A DNA stretch of 64,000 nucleotides from Hippophae tibetana (taxonomy: Eukaryota > Streptophyta > Magnoliopsida > Rosales > Elaeagnaceae): the NCBI GenBank assembly GCA_037013495.1, contig CM072806.1, positions 26,414,001-26,478,000 of the forward strand, given 5' to 3'. Made by a program: the position numbers and the translations under genes. The notes below the pieces were generated by a model. That model was not told the origin of the DNA and made no database searches. It was given only the letters and a program-made list of their open reading frames with translations. Positions within the stretch are counted from its first letter, which is position 1, and each line of letters starts with the position of its first letter. Below are positions 1 to 11,248 of the stretch, one piece after another.

Positions 1-86
1 AATGTCAAAAAGACAAAAATCGTGCCGCCGCGCCGCCCGGCCGCCGCGCCCCACCGCCCAGCACCGCCCCAAGCAGCAGCGCGCGG

Positions 87-167
87 CACTGTTCATCCGC
101 GGTACTGTTCATCCGCGCGTACTGTTCATCAGACTCGGCACTGTTCATACCCGGTACTGTGCAGCCG
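87..167 (+). repeat. U3 tandem motif array (TACTGTTCAT units), 5' LTR
   Basis: Four copies of YACTGTTCAT and one degenerate copy (TACTGTGCAG), spaced 16-19 bp and separated by GC-rich linkers such as CCGCG. The array lies about 100-180 bp upstream of the TATA box, the place expected for an LTR enhancer. The 3' LTR copy has one extra duplicated unit pair. Confidence 0.8.
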
Positions 168-270
168 CCCCATGTCATGCTGACGTCATCAAATGACATT
201 AGCAATCAATAATCCGCGTTTTTACATTTTTTTAACATTTTTTTCTCTACTTTTTCTCTCCATCCTCACC

Positions 271-278
271 TATAAATA
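271..278 (+). promoter_or_regulatory. TATA box of 5' LTR
   Basis: TATAAATA followed by CCCCCC and a CT-rich tract, a normal plant core promoter layout. The same block recurs in the 3' LTR at about 11822, in the solo LTR at 37024 and inverted at 39549. Confidence 0.8.
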
Positions 279-1688
279 CCCCCCTTCCCTTCACTTCAAA
301 ACACACCTTCAAACCACACTTCTCTCTTCTTTCTTTCTCTCATTTCTTAGTTTTTGAGTTTTCCTTAGTTTCTTTCTTAGTTTCTAAGTTTTTCTTAGTT
401 TCCTTCTTAGTTTTTAGTTCAATTCTCTTAGTTTTAGTGTTCTTCTCTTTTTGAGAGGAACTTGTAATGTTTTTGTAATAATTTAGTTTTTGATTCAATA
501 AATGGGAGTGCAAATTCCGCTTGGAGGTTTTCTAGCAACGGGAATAGCGTCGAAGTTCTGTAAGGATTTTATTTTCTTTACAGTTATTTTTATGCTTTAT
601 TCTTACATGTTATATTTAATTTGTCTATGATTAAATTTAACTCTGCTAGCTGTTTATAAACATGATATAATAATGACGTTGTTATGCTTGCGAAATATTA
701 AATAGGTAAAAATCTTTAAAATGAATTGATTTTGTTTTTATTCAAGATTTTATATTAAGAATGTTAGAGAGAAATATATTATTTTTCATTACAAACTTAA
801 ACCCGAAAATTAGATTTTAAGGTTTAGTTATCCGGTCTAATTTAGAGTAGTGCTCTTTTATTTGTTGGTACAATCGCCCGGTAGTTAGAGTGAAACTCTA
901 TTTCAAAAGTTTTTATAAGAATTATTATGTGAAAATGTATTGACAACATGTTTTCAATAGTGGTTTTAAAACTTGAAAGTTAGTACTCGGATAATTAAAT
1001 TCTTAAGTTTAATTTGGACACCTTGAATAATGTTTAAATTGTCTAACCCCACCAAAGGTGGCATTTAAATGGTTCATTTTCAATCTCTTAGAAAAAGGAA
1101 TTAATTTAATTAAGCATATTAGTTATCAACCCCACCCATAGGTGTTAATTGATTTGTTTAGTTAACAAAGAATATCTAACCCCACCAAAGGTGGTATTTA
1201 TATAAAAAAGAGAGAATCAATAAAATATCAATTTATATCTTTAATAACCTAGTTAATATGAGCAAGCATAATTAATTTAGTTATTATATCCATAAATACT
1301 CCGCTAATATAAATGATAAAAATTTGCATGAATATTTATTGAATCCGTATATATGTTTATTTTTAGATAATTATTTATTGAATTTGTATCTATGTTTATT
1401 TTTATGTTATTAGATTATATTTAATTAATCTGTATATATGTTTATTTTATGTTATTAGATTAGGAACACAAAAACCAAACTATCGTGACAGGATGTTTAG
1501 GATTTAATTTCGTTTTTAAAAGTTTGAATAATAAATTAAAAACCACATACATTCCTTCCTTAGATCGACCTTGGGAGTATACTTATCATTTTCTTCGAAA
1601 TGATTCGTGCACTTGCGAGAGTTTTATAAATATTAAAACCAAAGTATTTGCGGGAATCGGCGATGCCGGTTTTCGTTCATCAAGTTTT

Positions 1689-1706
1689 TGGCGTCGTTGC
1701 CGGGGA
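1689..1706 (+). other. Primer binding site, tRNA-Asp type
   Basis: TGGCGTCGTTGCCGGGGA starts 6 bp after the LTR end. From memory of plant tRNA-Asp(GTC) this matches the complement of its 3' end, including CCA, at 17 of 18 positions (T for C at the sixth). tRNA-Asp priming is typical of the Athila lineage. Confidence 0.85.
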
Positions 1707-2465
1707 AGGAATAGCGTTTTTAAATTATTTATCAAAATTTTAAAAACATTTTTGTGCTGTAAATAATTGTGATATTTTAATAATAATCAAATTTCAAAAT
1801 TCATAATTAAAAAAAAAAATAAATAATAATTTTTTTTAATTGTAAAATAATTTAGAAATTTGAAATTTGAAGTAAAAAATTTTACCGTTCATGAATAGTA
1901 AAAAAAAAAATTCAAAATTCAAAATTCAAAAAATTTTAAGTTAATAAGAAATAATATAGCGTGAATAGTAAAATAAAATTACCGTTCATAAAAAAAAATT
2001 TCAAAAACTTAAATTTCAAAAAAATTTAAGTTAATAAGACATTATATAGCGTGAATAGTAAAATAAAATTACCGTTCATGAATAAAAAAAAACATTACTT
2101 GAATTTATACCTAATTAACTAAATAACTTGAAAAGTAAAAATCTAAGGGAGTTCTGTCTAGGAGACTAGTTCTTGAAAGCCTTTGTGCCACTAGTCTTTC
2201 CTGGGAACGTTGCTCTGGCTAGGAGAATGGTATTTAAGGAGCCGTTTGCACCACCATTCTTTCCTGGGAGCACTCTTGGTTAATACTAATTATGTTACAA
2301 AAAAAAATATATAAAAAAAAAATTAAAAAAAATGATAAAAAAAAAAATTTCTTTTTTTAGGGTTTAACTAGTTTTGTTTAGTGCTTTGTATTAAATAACA
2401 TGTAAATTTTCTCTAAATTTTTTATTTTGTTGACAGGAGTTTTAAATTTACGTTTACAATAGTCT
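1707..2465 (+). other. Untranslated leader of element A
   Basis: Very AT-rich leader with A runs, and a repeated block containing GTGAATAGTAAAATAAAATTACCGTTCAT at about 1958-1990 and 2050-2080 (a shorter form at 1881-1903). It contains two tandem stem-loops (2158-2270). A polypyrimidine tract plus AG at 2435-2436, 30 nt before the first gag ATG, looks like a 3' splice site. No coding potential seen. Confidence 0.7.
2158..2270 (+). other. Two tandem leader stem-loops with compensatory changes
   Basis: Two ~61-bp copies in tandem. Copy 1 pairs GACTAGT (2164-2170) with ACTAGTC (2190-2196), extended by AGGA (2160-2163) with TCCT (2199-2202). Copy 2 pairs GAATGGT (2225-2231) with ACCATTC (2253-2259), extended by AGGA (2221-2224) with TCCT (2262-2265). 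The arms differ between copies but pairing is kept, which points to selection on RNA structure. Placed between primer site and gag, this is where retroelements carry packaging or dimerisation signals; that role is inference. Confidence 0.65.
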
Positions 2466-3803
2466 ATGCGTGGTAGGAGATCCTTAGGAAACCCTCTTAC
2501 ACCATATGTAAATAATTTTCATAAATTTAAACAAGTGTCAACAAAACTGGATTCTACCCATCAACCTGTTTTTGAGCCAAACATAGAACCAAGTCTTAAT
2601 CCTTTGCTAGAACCAAAAGAAATGGAGGAAAACCAACATATTAGGGAAACCACGATGAAGGAGTTTGAAAAACCGGTAATAGGCACGGCAACTGCCGCTA
2701 TCCAGTTGGGAGAGGCTGCTCGGAATTATGACCTTAAAAATATTCATTTTTCTATGCTTCTTTCCTTTTATGGGCTACCTAATGAAGATTCTCTTTCCTT
2801 TATGAGAGATTTCTATGCTACGGTCCAAACATTCCCCCTCGGTATTCTAAACGAGGATCAACTTAGGATGAGATGTTTTCCCTACACTCTAAAGGATAAG
2901 GCCAAAGCTTGGTTGATGTCACTTCCCCCAGGTTCTCTGATGACATGGGGTAACATTTACAATAAATTCATGGGAAAATTCTATTCCCATCAAAAAACAT
3001 CAGAGTTGAGAGGAAAGATTGCTACTTTCTCTCAGATGGATGGAGAACCATTCCATGAAGCTTGGGATAGGTTCAAGATGTTTCTCACTCAGTGTCCCCA
3101 TCATAGCTTTCCCCTGCAGTTGCAGAACCAATTCTTTTACGATGGACTTACACAACAATGTCAGTTCATTGTCGACAACGCTGCAGGAGGAGCAATAGGA
3201 GAAAAGACTGCCTCAGAGACGTATAACCTCTTTGAGATGTTGGGTGCTAATTCCCAATAGAAAAGCTCCCGAGTGAGAAAAGCTGGAGTTCATGAAATCG
3301 ACTCCAGTAATGAAGTTCAACAACAACTTGTTCAACTGACTAAGCAAGTTGCCCTTCTCGCTACACAAACCAACACCAATAATGAACAATATGGTTTGTA
3401 CAGCAACATGGGACATGGTACTGAAGCCTGTCCATATCAAGGAGAAACAATTGGACCTGAACAGGTCAATGTATTGGGAGCGTATCAACAAAGACCAAGG
3501 TTTGACCCCAACTCAAATACCTATAATCCTGGGTGGAGAAGTCATCCAAATTTCTCTTGGAGGCAAAACAACCCTCCTTTCACTCAAAGCTCAAACCAAG
3601 CAGGTCAGCAATTCCACCCACCTATTCCAAGAAGCATTCCCAATAAACCAACCTTGGAGGACAACTTGAATTCTTTTATTCAAGTCTGTAGGGATAATCA
3701 ATCTAAAACCAATCAATGGTTGGACTCTGTGGAAGCTTCTATCAAAAAGGTGGAAGTTCAAGTTGAACAGTTAGTTGAACATTTGCAAAAAGGCAAAGAC
3801 TAA
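2466..3803 (+). pseudogene. gag: gag1: stand-alone Gag with one internal stop
   Basis: One reading frame of 446 codons broken by a single TAG at 3258-3260; the frame is the same on both sides. Residues ~65-260 are a retrotransposon Gag capsid domain (FYGLPNED, QLRMRCFPYTLKDKA, FYSHQKT, EPFHEAWDRFK, QFFYDGLT). A C-terminal KPTLEDNLNSFIQV block and a heptad-like tail follow. The zinc knuckle is damaged: where gag2 has CEVC, this copy has Tyr at both Cys positions (near 3394 and 3403), keeping only the later His and Cys. The frame ends after LQKGKD without running into protease. It is about 60-65% identical by eye to gag2 downstream, so it is an old paralogue, not a recent duplication. Confidence 0.85.
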
Positions 3804-4145
3804 TTTGAAACTTAAACGAATTCAATGAAGAGGAGACATTGAGTTTTTCATTCTGCAATCTCCAAGCAACGTCTTACTAGAAGACGATAAATTTTAGTCA
3901 TGTATGGGAGGTCACCCATTATTGTATTTTCCTTTGTTTTAGTTTGCGTGTAATAAAAATTCAGATGAAATAAAATTCGTTTGCTTCAAACATTCTGTCC
4001 ATTCGTTAAAAAAAAAAAAAATTTAGGTTCCTTGCACTTTTTGCATTTACGTTTTATCAAGTTATAAATATTTTTTAGAGATATCTACTAAGAGCAAATT
4101 GTTGATACACAATAGGAGGAGGATCATTTTCAACTACAAACAACC
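3804..4145 (+). other. Spacer between gag1 and gag2-pol
   Basis: Non-coding. It holds the two-hairpin motif (3870-3919), two AATAAA-type signals within 3950-3976, an A14 run near 4008-4021, and a TATAAATA string at about 4063-4070. A T-tract with AG at 4077-4078 lies about 67 nt before the gag2 ATG and could be a 3' splice site. How gag2-pol is expressed is not shown by the sequence. Confidence 0.6.
3870..3919 (+). other. Two-hairpin RNA motif after gag1
   Basis: Hairpin 1 is CGTCTT (3870-3875) with AAGACG (3881-3886). Hairpin 2 is ATGGG (3904-3908) with CCCAT (3915-3919), with loop sequence AGGTCA. The same pair in the same order and spacing recurs after pol at 9330-9376. Both copies sit just downstream of a Gag or Pol reading frame. 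Confidence 0.65.
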
Positions 4146-7100
4146 ATGGGAGATGCTGAAGATAGGCGGAAAAAGATGAAAGAATATACAATGCCAATCA
4201 TTGGCAATGTAACTTCCGGTATCCAATTACAAGAGGCTGCAAGGAGTTATGAATTGAAAAAGATTCATTATTCTTTGTTGCCTTCCTTTTACGGTATCCC
4301 TAATGAAGACCCTTTGCATTTCATTCGAGAATTCTATGCTATTTTCCAAACCTTTCCACTACATGCAATTAATGAAGATCAACTTAGGATGAGGTGTTTT
4401 CCTTACACTCTCAAAGATAAAGCTTGGTCATGGTTCATTACTCTACAGTCAGGTTCTCTTAAAACTTGGGAGGCAGTCTATGAAATTTTTATGGGTAGGT
4501 TCTATTCCCATCAAAAGACTGTTGATCTAAGAACAAAGATAGCAACATTTTCTCAAATGTATGAAGAGCCCTTTCATGAAGCTTGGGAACGATTCAAACT
4601 CCTTTTCATTCAATGTCAAAATCATAGCTTTCCATTACAGCTACAAAACCAATTCTTTTACGATGGATTGACACTACAGAGTCAATACATGGTTGATAAT
4701 GCTGCTGGAGGTGCTGTAGGAGAAAAGACCGTAGAGGAAACCTATAATCTCTATGAGCTATTGGGTTCTAATTCCCAACAAAGAGGTGGTAGAAGGAAAG
4801 CAAAGGTCAATGAAGTCGGCTCTGATAATGAGATAACCTTGCAACTTGCTGAATTGACTAAACAAGTGAAATTCCTCACTTCCCACCAAATTTCAAATCA
4901 AGAGGTATGTGAAGTGTGTTGTTTAATTGGGCATGGTACTCATAATTGTTCAAATACTTGTGATTCTAGTGTCGATGCCATAGAGGAAGTCCAATCTTTT
5001 CAAAGGTATCATCCAAACACCTATAATCACCCAGCCTACACCCAATATCCAACACTAAGGTCGGATAACAACCACCCTTACCCACCAAGCCAATCTTTTA
5101 AACCAACCTTAGAAGATAGCTTGAATGCTTTTATTCAAGTTAGTCGTGACAACCAATTGATGACTAATCAAAGGTTGAACACCATGGAGGCTTCGGTTAA
5201 AAGAATTGAATCTAAAGTTGGGCAACTGGCTGAACAAATGCAAAAGAAAGAACCAGGAAAGTTGCCCAGTCAACCAGAACAAGCAAAGGATGTTAGAACC
5301 CTTCGAAGTGGTAAGGTAGTCAATACCAGTTTACCTGAAATCTCTAACAATCTACCTTGTAGTTCAGGTAACAGAGAAGGCGATACTCTAATCTCGCAAA
5401 AAGGAGAAACAAGTGTTAAACTTAACAAGCCTTCTGAAAAACTCATTGGGGGGTCATCTAAGACCCCCAAAATTCAAAAGACAACAGAACCACACCAGAT
5501 ACAAGTACCTTTTCCCCACCGGTTAAAAGAGTCCAAACAAGATAAGCAATTCAATGATCTTTTTAATATGCTCTCTAAAGTGAATATCAATTTACCATTG
5601 TTAGAAGTGATCATGAATGTGCCCTCATATGCCAAGTTTTTCAAAGAGTTGAACACTAAGAAAATGAGGTATGAACTGAATGAACGAGTAGTAGTATCAG
5701 AAATTTCTAGCACTGTACTTCAGCACAAACTACCCCCTAAGTTGAAAGACCCTGGAAGTTTTATTATAAACATAACTATGGGGGATAGGAAGGTTGCTAA
5801 AGCAATGCTTGATTTAGGTGCTAGTATAAATTTGATGCCCTACTCTATATTCTTACAACTCAATCTAGGGGATTTAAAACCCACAACTATGTCCCTTCAA
5901 CTTGCAGATAGATCTCTTAAATATCCAGAGGGAATAGTTGAGGATGTTTTGGTACAGGTAGACAAACTGATAATACCTGTTGACTTTGTGGTTCTGGATA
6001 TGCAAGAAAATCCAGCATTGGACAGAGAGCACACAATATTGCTTGGTAGGCCATTTATGGCAACTACTAAAACTATTATTGATGTCCAAGATGGAAATTT
6101 GACAATGACAGTCTTAGGGGAGACCGTTCATTTTAAAGTTTTTGATTCTTCACCTTTTCCTTCTATTTCTGCCATCGATGAAATATTCGAAGTTGATCCT
6201 TTGGATAATCTTGTCCAAAGCACCTTTTTACAAACCAGAATAGAAGACAAGCTTGAAACCATTCTTACACTTGAAAAGGTTGAAGAAGATTTAGATGAGG
6301 AAATTAATGGGTACCTTAAACAACTAGACAATGATGAAGTGATGACAAAATCTAGTACACTTTTAAATCTACCCAGTTCTTCATCTAGTAAAGAGGCCAA
6401 TCCACCTGAACTTGAACTCAAAGTCTTACCTGAGCACTTAAAATATGTGTTTTTGGGAGAGGGAGAAACTTATCCAGTGATAATTTCTTCAACCTTGACC
6501 AAACCACAAGAAAAGGAACTCATCAAAGTGCTTAAACAGTTTAAGAAATCTATAGGTTGGAGTATAGGGGATATAAGAGGCATTAGTCCAACAATGTGTA
6601 TGCACAAGATCAACTTGGAGGATGGTGCTAAACCTGTACGAGAGGCCCAAAGAAGACTAAACCCAAACATGCAAGAGGTAGTTAAAAAGGAAATTCTTAA
6701 ATTATTAGAAGAAGGGATTATCTATCCTATTGCAGATAGTAAGTGGGTTAGTCCAGTGCATGTGGTACCAAAGAAATCTGGGATAACAGTTGTTAAAAAT
6801 GACAAAAGTGAATTAGTGCCCACTAGAATAATCACTGGATGGAGAATGTGTATAGATTTTAGGAAACTAAATTTATATACGAAAAAGGATCACTTTCCTC
6901 TTCCATTCATTGATCAAATGTTGGAAAGATTAGCTGGGCACGAATTTTACTGTTTTTTGGATGGACTGTCTGGATATTATCAAGTACCCATAGCACCAGA
7001 AGATCAGGAAAAGACCACATTTACATGTCCTTTTGGGACATTTGCTTTTCGCAGAATGCCATTTGGGTTATGCAATGCCCCTGCCACTTTCCAGAGATGC

Positions 7101-9316
7101 ATGATATCTATTTTCTCGGACATGGTGGAGAAATTCATTGAGATTTTCATGGACGATTTCTCTGTCTTTGGGAACTCATTTGATGATTGCTTACATAAAT
7201 TGACTTTGGTTTTAGAGAGATGCATTGAATGCAATCTAACCCTTAGTTGGGAGAAAAGTCATTTTATGGTTCAACAAGGGATAGTTTTAGGACATATAAT
7301 TTCAAACAAGGGTATTGAAGTTGATAGGGCAAAAGTTGAATTGATATCCAAACTACCTCCCCCTACATCTGTGAGAGGGATAAGAAGCTTCTTGGGACAT
7401 GCATGATTTTACAGACGATTTATTAAAGATTTCTCTAAAATAAGTCGTCCCTTATGTAACTTGCTATCCAAAGATGCTGATTTTGATTTCAACAATGACT
7501 GCCTTACTTCCTTTAATACCTTGAAAGATAAACTCACATCTACCCCTGTTATAATGACACCAAACTGGTCTTTACCCTTTGAAATAATGTGTGACGCTTC
7601 TGATTATGCAATAGAAGCAGTCCTGGGACAAAGAGTGGATAAGCGTTTACATGTCATCTACTATGCTAGCAAAACACTCAATGATGCCCAGATGAATTAC
7701 ACCACCACTGAAAAGGAATTCTTGGCTATAGTATTCTCTTTAGACAAATTTCGGTCTTATTTAGTAGGATCTAAAGTGATTGTGCATTCTGATCATGCTG
7801 CTTTAAGATACCTATTAAGTAAACCAAATGCCAAGCCAAGATTAATCAGGTGGGTATTACTCTTACAAGAATTTGACCTAGAAATCAAGGATAAGAAAGG
7901 CAGTGAAAACTTAGTAGCTGACCATTTGTCTAGGTTGATTTCTGACTTCAATTCTCTTAAAGATGAGAGTAATGAAGATATAGTTGAAACCTTTCCTGAT
8001 GAACAGTTATTTTTCATAGGTCCGAACCCATGGTATGCTGATATTGTAAACTATCTTGCCACTGGTGTTTTGCGACCTAACACTTCATATCAGGACAAGA
8101 AAAGGTTTTTTAAAACTATTAAGGACTATTTCTGGGATGACCCTTATTTATACAAGATTGGTCAAGATCAAGTCATCCGGAGATGTGTACCTGAAGAAGA
8201 ACATAAGAGCATTCTGACTTTTTGTCATGAACTTCATTGTGGGGGTCATTTTGGAGGAGAAAAGATAGCCCGTAAGATATTACAGTCTGGATTCTTTTGG
8301 CCCACTCTTTTTAAAGATGCTCATATGTTTTGTGCACAATGTGATAGATGTCAAAAAACAGGAAACATAAGCAAAAGAGATGAAATGCCTTTGACATCTA
8401 ATTTAGTTGTTGAACTCTTTGACGTATGGGGGATTGACTTTATGGGTCCTTTTCCCCCATCTAATGGTTTTCAATACATTTTGGTTGCTGTGGATTATGT
8501 GTCCAAGTGGGTAGAAGCTATCCCCACCAAAACCAATGATGCTAATGTTGTTGTGAAATTCTTGAAAGATTTCATATTCAGTAGGTTCGGAACGCCTAGA
8601 GCTATAATAAGTGATGGAGGTAGCCATTTTTGTAACAAACTCTTTGATGGAGTACTAAACAAGTACAACATCACACATAAGGTAGCTACTCCATATCATC
8701 CTCAAACTTCCGGTTTAGTGGAAGTAAGTAATAGGCAAATTAAGGGAATACTGGAACGCACTGTGCGTCCCTCAAGGAAGGATTGGGCATTTAAGTTAAA
8801 TGATGCCTTATGGGCATACCGCACCGCTTACAAAACACCTATTGGGATGAGCCCTTACCGGTTAATCTTTGGGAAAGCGTGCCACCTTCCAGTTGAACTT
8901 GAACACAAGGCTTATTGGGCAATTAAAGAGCTAAACATGGATTTAGATAAAGCAGGTGAAAAACGAGTACTCCAGCTTCATGAGTTGGAAGAACTTAGGA
9001 ATGAAGCCTATGAGAATGCCAAATTATACAAGGAGCGTACTAAGCGCTATCATGACAAGAGGCTAGTTCCTAAGACTCTTCACCCTGGAATGAAAGTTCT
9101 TTTATTTAACTCTCGTTTGAGATTGTTTCCAGGAAAGCTAAGATCAAGATGGGATGGACCATTCAAAATAGTTCAGGTATCTGAACATGGAGTGGTAGAA
9201 CTATTGGACTCCAAGACACAAAAACGTTCAAAGTTAATGGCCATCGTGTCAAGCCTTATGTGGAAGAACCAAACAACATTGCTGAAATGGATTGCATTTG
9301 GCTGAGTAACCCTTAG
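4146..9316 (+). pseudogene. gag-pol: gag2-pol polyprotein, Athila-like Ty3/gypsy, broken at two points
   Basis: Single long frame encoding Gag, protease, reverse transcriptase, RNase H and integrase. The ATG has strong start context (ACAACCATGG). Gag capsid is at residues ~1-215 and an intact CX2CX4HX4C zinc knuckle at ~256-269. The protease motif is DLGAS (Asp at about 5811), the Athila form of D-T/S-G-A. RT shows FLDGLSGYYQ, FGLCNAPATFQR and the catalytic FMDD near 7149. RNase H starts at MCDASDYA (~7588). Integrase has the HHCC finger (HCGGHFG to CDRC, ~8238-8350) and D, D, E residues in [16 protein letters not shown] and [13 protein letters not shown] at 7404-7406 interrupts SFLGHA / FYRRFI at the end of RT. 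A missing A in the A-run at about 9217-9221 shifts the frame, so the natural C-terminus (about 32 codons, stop at 9314-9316) is out of frame and the shifted frame stops at 9305. Confidence 0.93.
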
Positions 9317-9329
9317 CACCAAAAAGATA

Positions 9330-9376
9330 CGTCTTGCTAAGACGTTAAACTAAGCGCTGGATGGGAGGCAACCCAT
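9330..9376 (+). other. Two-hairpin RNA motif after pol
   Basis: CGTCTT (9330-9335) with AAGACG (9339-9344), then ATGGG (9361-9365) with CCCAT (9372-9376). It matches the pair after gag1. The second hairpin, of the form TGGGAGGCAACCCA, is one I recall downstream of pol in many plant Athila-like elements. A decayed copy with different stem bases is at 29070-29087. Confidence 0.65.
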
Positions 9377-11248
9377 CATGTTAGGTAATTTTTTGTTATT
9401 TGTTTTATTTACTTAATTTTATTGTTTATTTTAGTTTACTTGTATGTGAATAATTTTTAAAATTGTTAAAACTAAAATATTTGTTGAGATGTTAGAAGTT
9501 CACAGCGATCTATCTGTATACACTTTAATGATGAATATGATGGATGCACCTGCATTTCTTCATTACTACTTACACATTCTCAAGAAATAGGTAATCTTTC
9601 TCCTCTTTTCTCTTTATCTTTAATTTGCAGTTGTTACATTGAGGACAATGTAAGTTCTAGGTTGGGGGTGGTGAAAAGTTACCATGCTTAATAAAAAAAA
9701 ATAAAATATATATATATATATATATAAAAAAAATTATCACAAAAATGTATCATTTCTTTAAATCAAATTTAAGTAAATAGTTAAGTCTTTTGTACTGTTA
9801 GATTAATTTTTGAAAACATATCATGAAATATTTTGTAATTATTTTTGATAATTAGTTAGTTTTTGTCATAACTAGTATTTCTTGATAAAATGTGGAAATT
9901 ATATTAAACCCAAAATCGGTGTTTATGAATTTTTTTTTAGTGGAGACTACCCTTGTGAGATATAATTTGAGCCTAAATTCTTTTATTCAGAGTGAAATAT
10001 ATATTTTTTTCTACTCCAAACACATTTCTTATTTATTCAAATTTTTAGATGATCTCTATAGGTATTAGCATTGAATGTATGAATTTTTTCTCATCTTAAT
10101 AGAGTATCATATATTTTTTTATTATTTTTGTTTAGATTAAATGATTTGAGTAGAAATTGATAGTATATGCTTATATCTCATTTATGCATGACTGCTACAA
10201 AAACAAAAAGACATATCTGGGGTTACCTAAACCAAGATCAAACAGAAAAGCCACAAAATTAACCACTCACCAAAATCCAAAAAAATGTACAATCTGTACA
10301 TGGGTTGACTCTCTAAAAAAAATACATATATTGAAAAAAAAAATATCTTCAAAAAAAAAAATATATATGTAGAGAGATAAAAAAATTATAGTATCATCTA
10401 CATACTATGACCCACATTGCCTACAAAGTTATGAGTAAAGGCTAATTACAAAAGAAATATATAGGAAGTAATTCCCTAAAAAGTCATTGCAATTTCTTCA
10501 TTTGTAAAAGCATATATCTTGAAATTCTTTCTTAATGAGTTGGATTTATGCATGAAAATAATTTTTGTATATGATATCTTTATAATTTATACATTCGATT
10601 CCTTTCATGAGATCAATGTTAAAATAACACTTTGAGCCTTTATTCTTTATACATATGCGAACATATTAGTTCATTTCTATACATCAACTCTTTCGCATAT
10701 AAATTAGTATGAGTGTTTGAACCCATAGGATTCAGTGCTTTGAGAGTATTGACTTGTGAGGAATAGAGTCGAAGCGAATTCTGATTCATGACACTGAAAT
10801 TGGGTAAAATTAAATTGATACATTTTTGAAATGAAATATGAAAATGATTTTCGACTAATTATTGTAATAAAATCATGATTGTTTAAAGAGATTAAAATAA
10901 CTTATGCTTGAGATTTTAATTATGATCTTAAAGGAGATTAAAAAGTATGAGATATTTTTGTGATATGTTGTGTTCTTTTATTCTTAAATTAATTTTTGAT
11001 TGTGTTGTAATTTTAATTTTTGATTTGATTGTTTTTATTTTTACATTTAGTTCAATGTTTGTGGGTATCATTACTGAAAACCCTCACGAGACTCAAACTC
11101 GTCCACTAGGGCAACCTACGGGTTTAATGGCTTGTTGCATAGGCTAAATGCAACCGTTTCAATCCACGAAAGTGATTTAGGATAGTTTAATTTTTAGTTT
11201 TTATCGCTTCTCTTGCTAAGGGACTAGCAAGAAGCTGGTTGGGGGTTG
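9377..11248 (+). other. Non-coding 3' internal region and polypurine tract of element A
   Basis: No open frame of note and no envelope-like gene. It holds a CATTGAGGACAATG block followed by TTGGGGGTGG (9637-9670), common in plant gypsy elements and looking like an internal polypurine tract. It also has (TA)n near 9706-9724, and just before the LTR a hairpin CTTGCT (11211-11216) with AGCAAG (11226-11231). The polypurine tract is GGTTGGGGGTTG, ending at 11248 directly before the LTR. Confidence 0.7.

Larger units (their letters stand above)
1..1682 (+). mobile_element. 5' LTR of Ty3/gypsy element A (left end outside window)
   Basis: Nearly identical to the LTR at 11249-13221, so this is the 5' LTR of the same element with about 280 bp missing at the window edge. 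It ends in CATCA at 1682, directly before a tRNA-Asp primer site. Visible signals are a TGACGTCA palindrome at 181-188, a TATA box (TATAAATA) at 271-278, a pyrimidine-rich stretch after it, and a polyadenylation signal AATAAA at 497-502. Against the 3' LTR I saw only about three substitutions and a few indels in the repeated U3 and pyrimidine parts, so the insertion is recent. Confidence 0.95.

Noticed and set aside
1485-1766. Open frame repeated in each A-family LTR (1485, 13024, 38139, and 38464 on the minus strand)
   Set aside because: It lies in the U5/end of the LTR and is repeated only because the LTRs are nearly identical. No domain; it includes the LTR end itself.
9377-11248. An envelope-like third gene after pol, as in some Athila elements
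   Set aside because: Only short AT-rich frames (10157-10372, 10947-11147) without signal peptide, conserved motif or start context.
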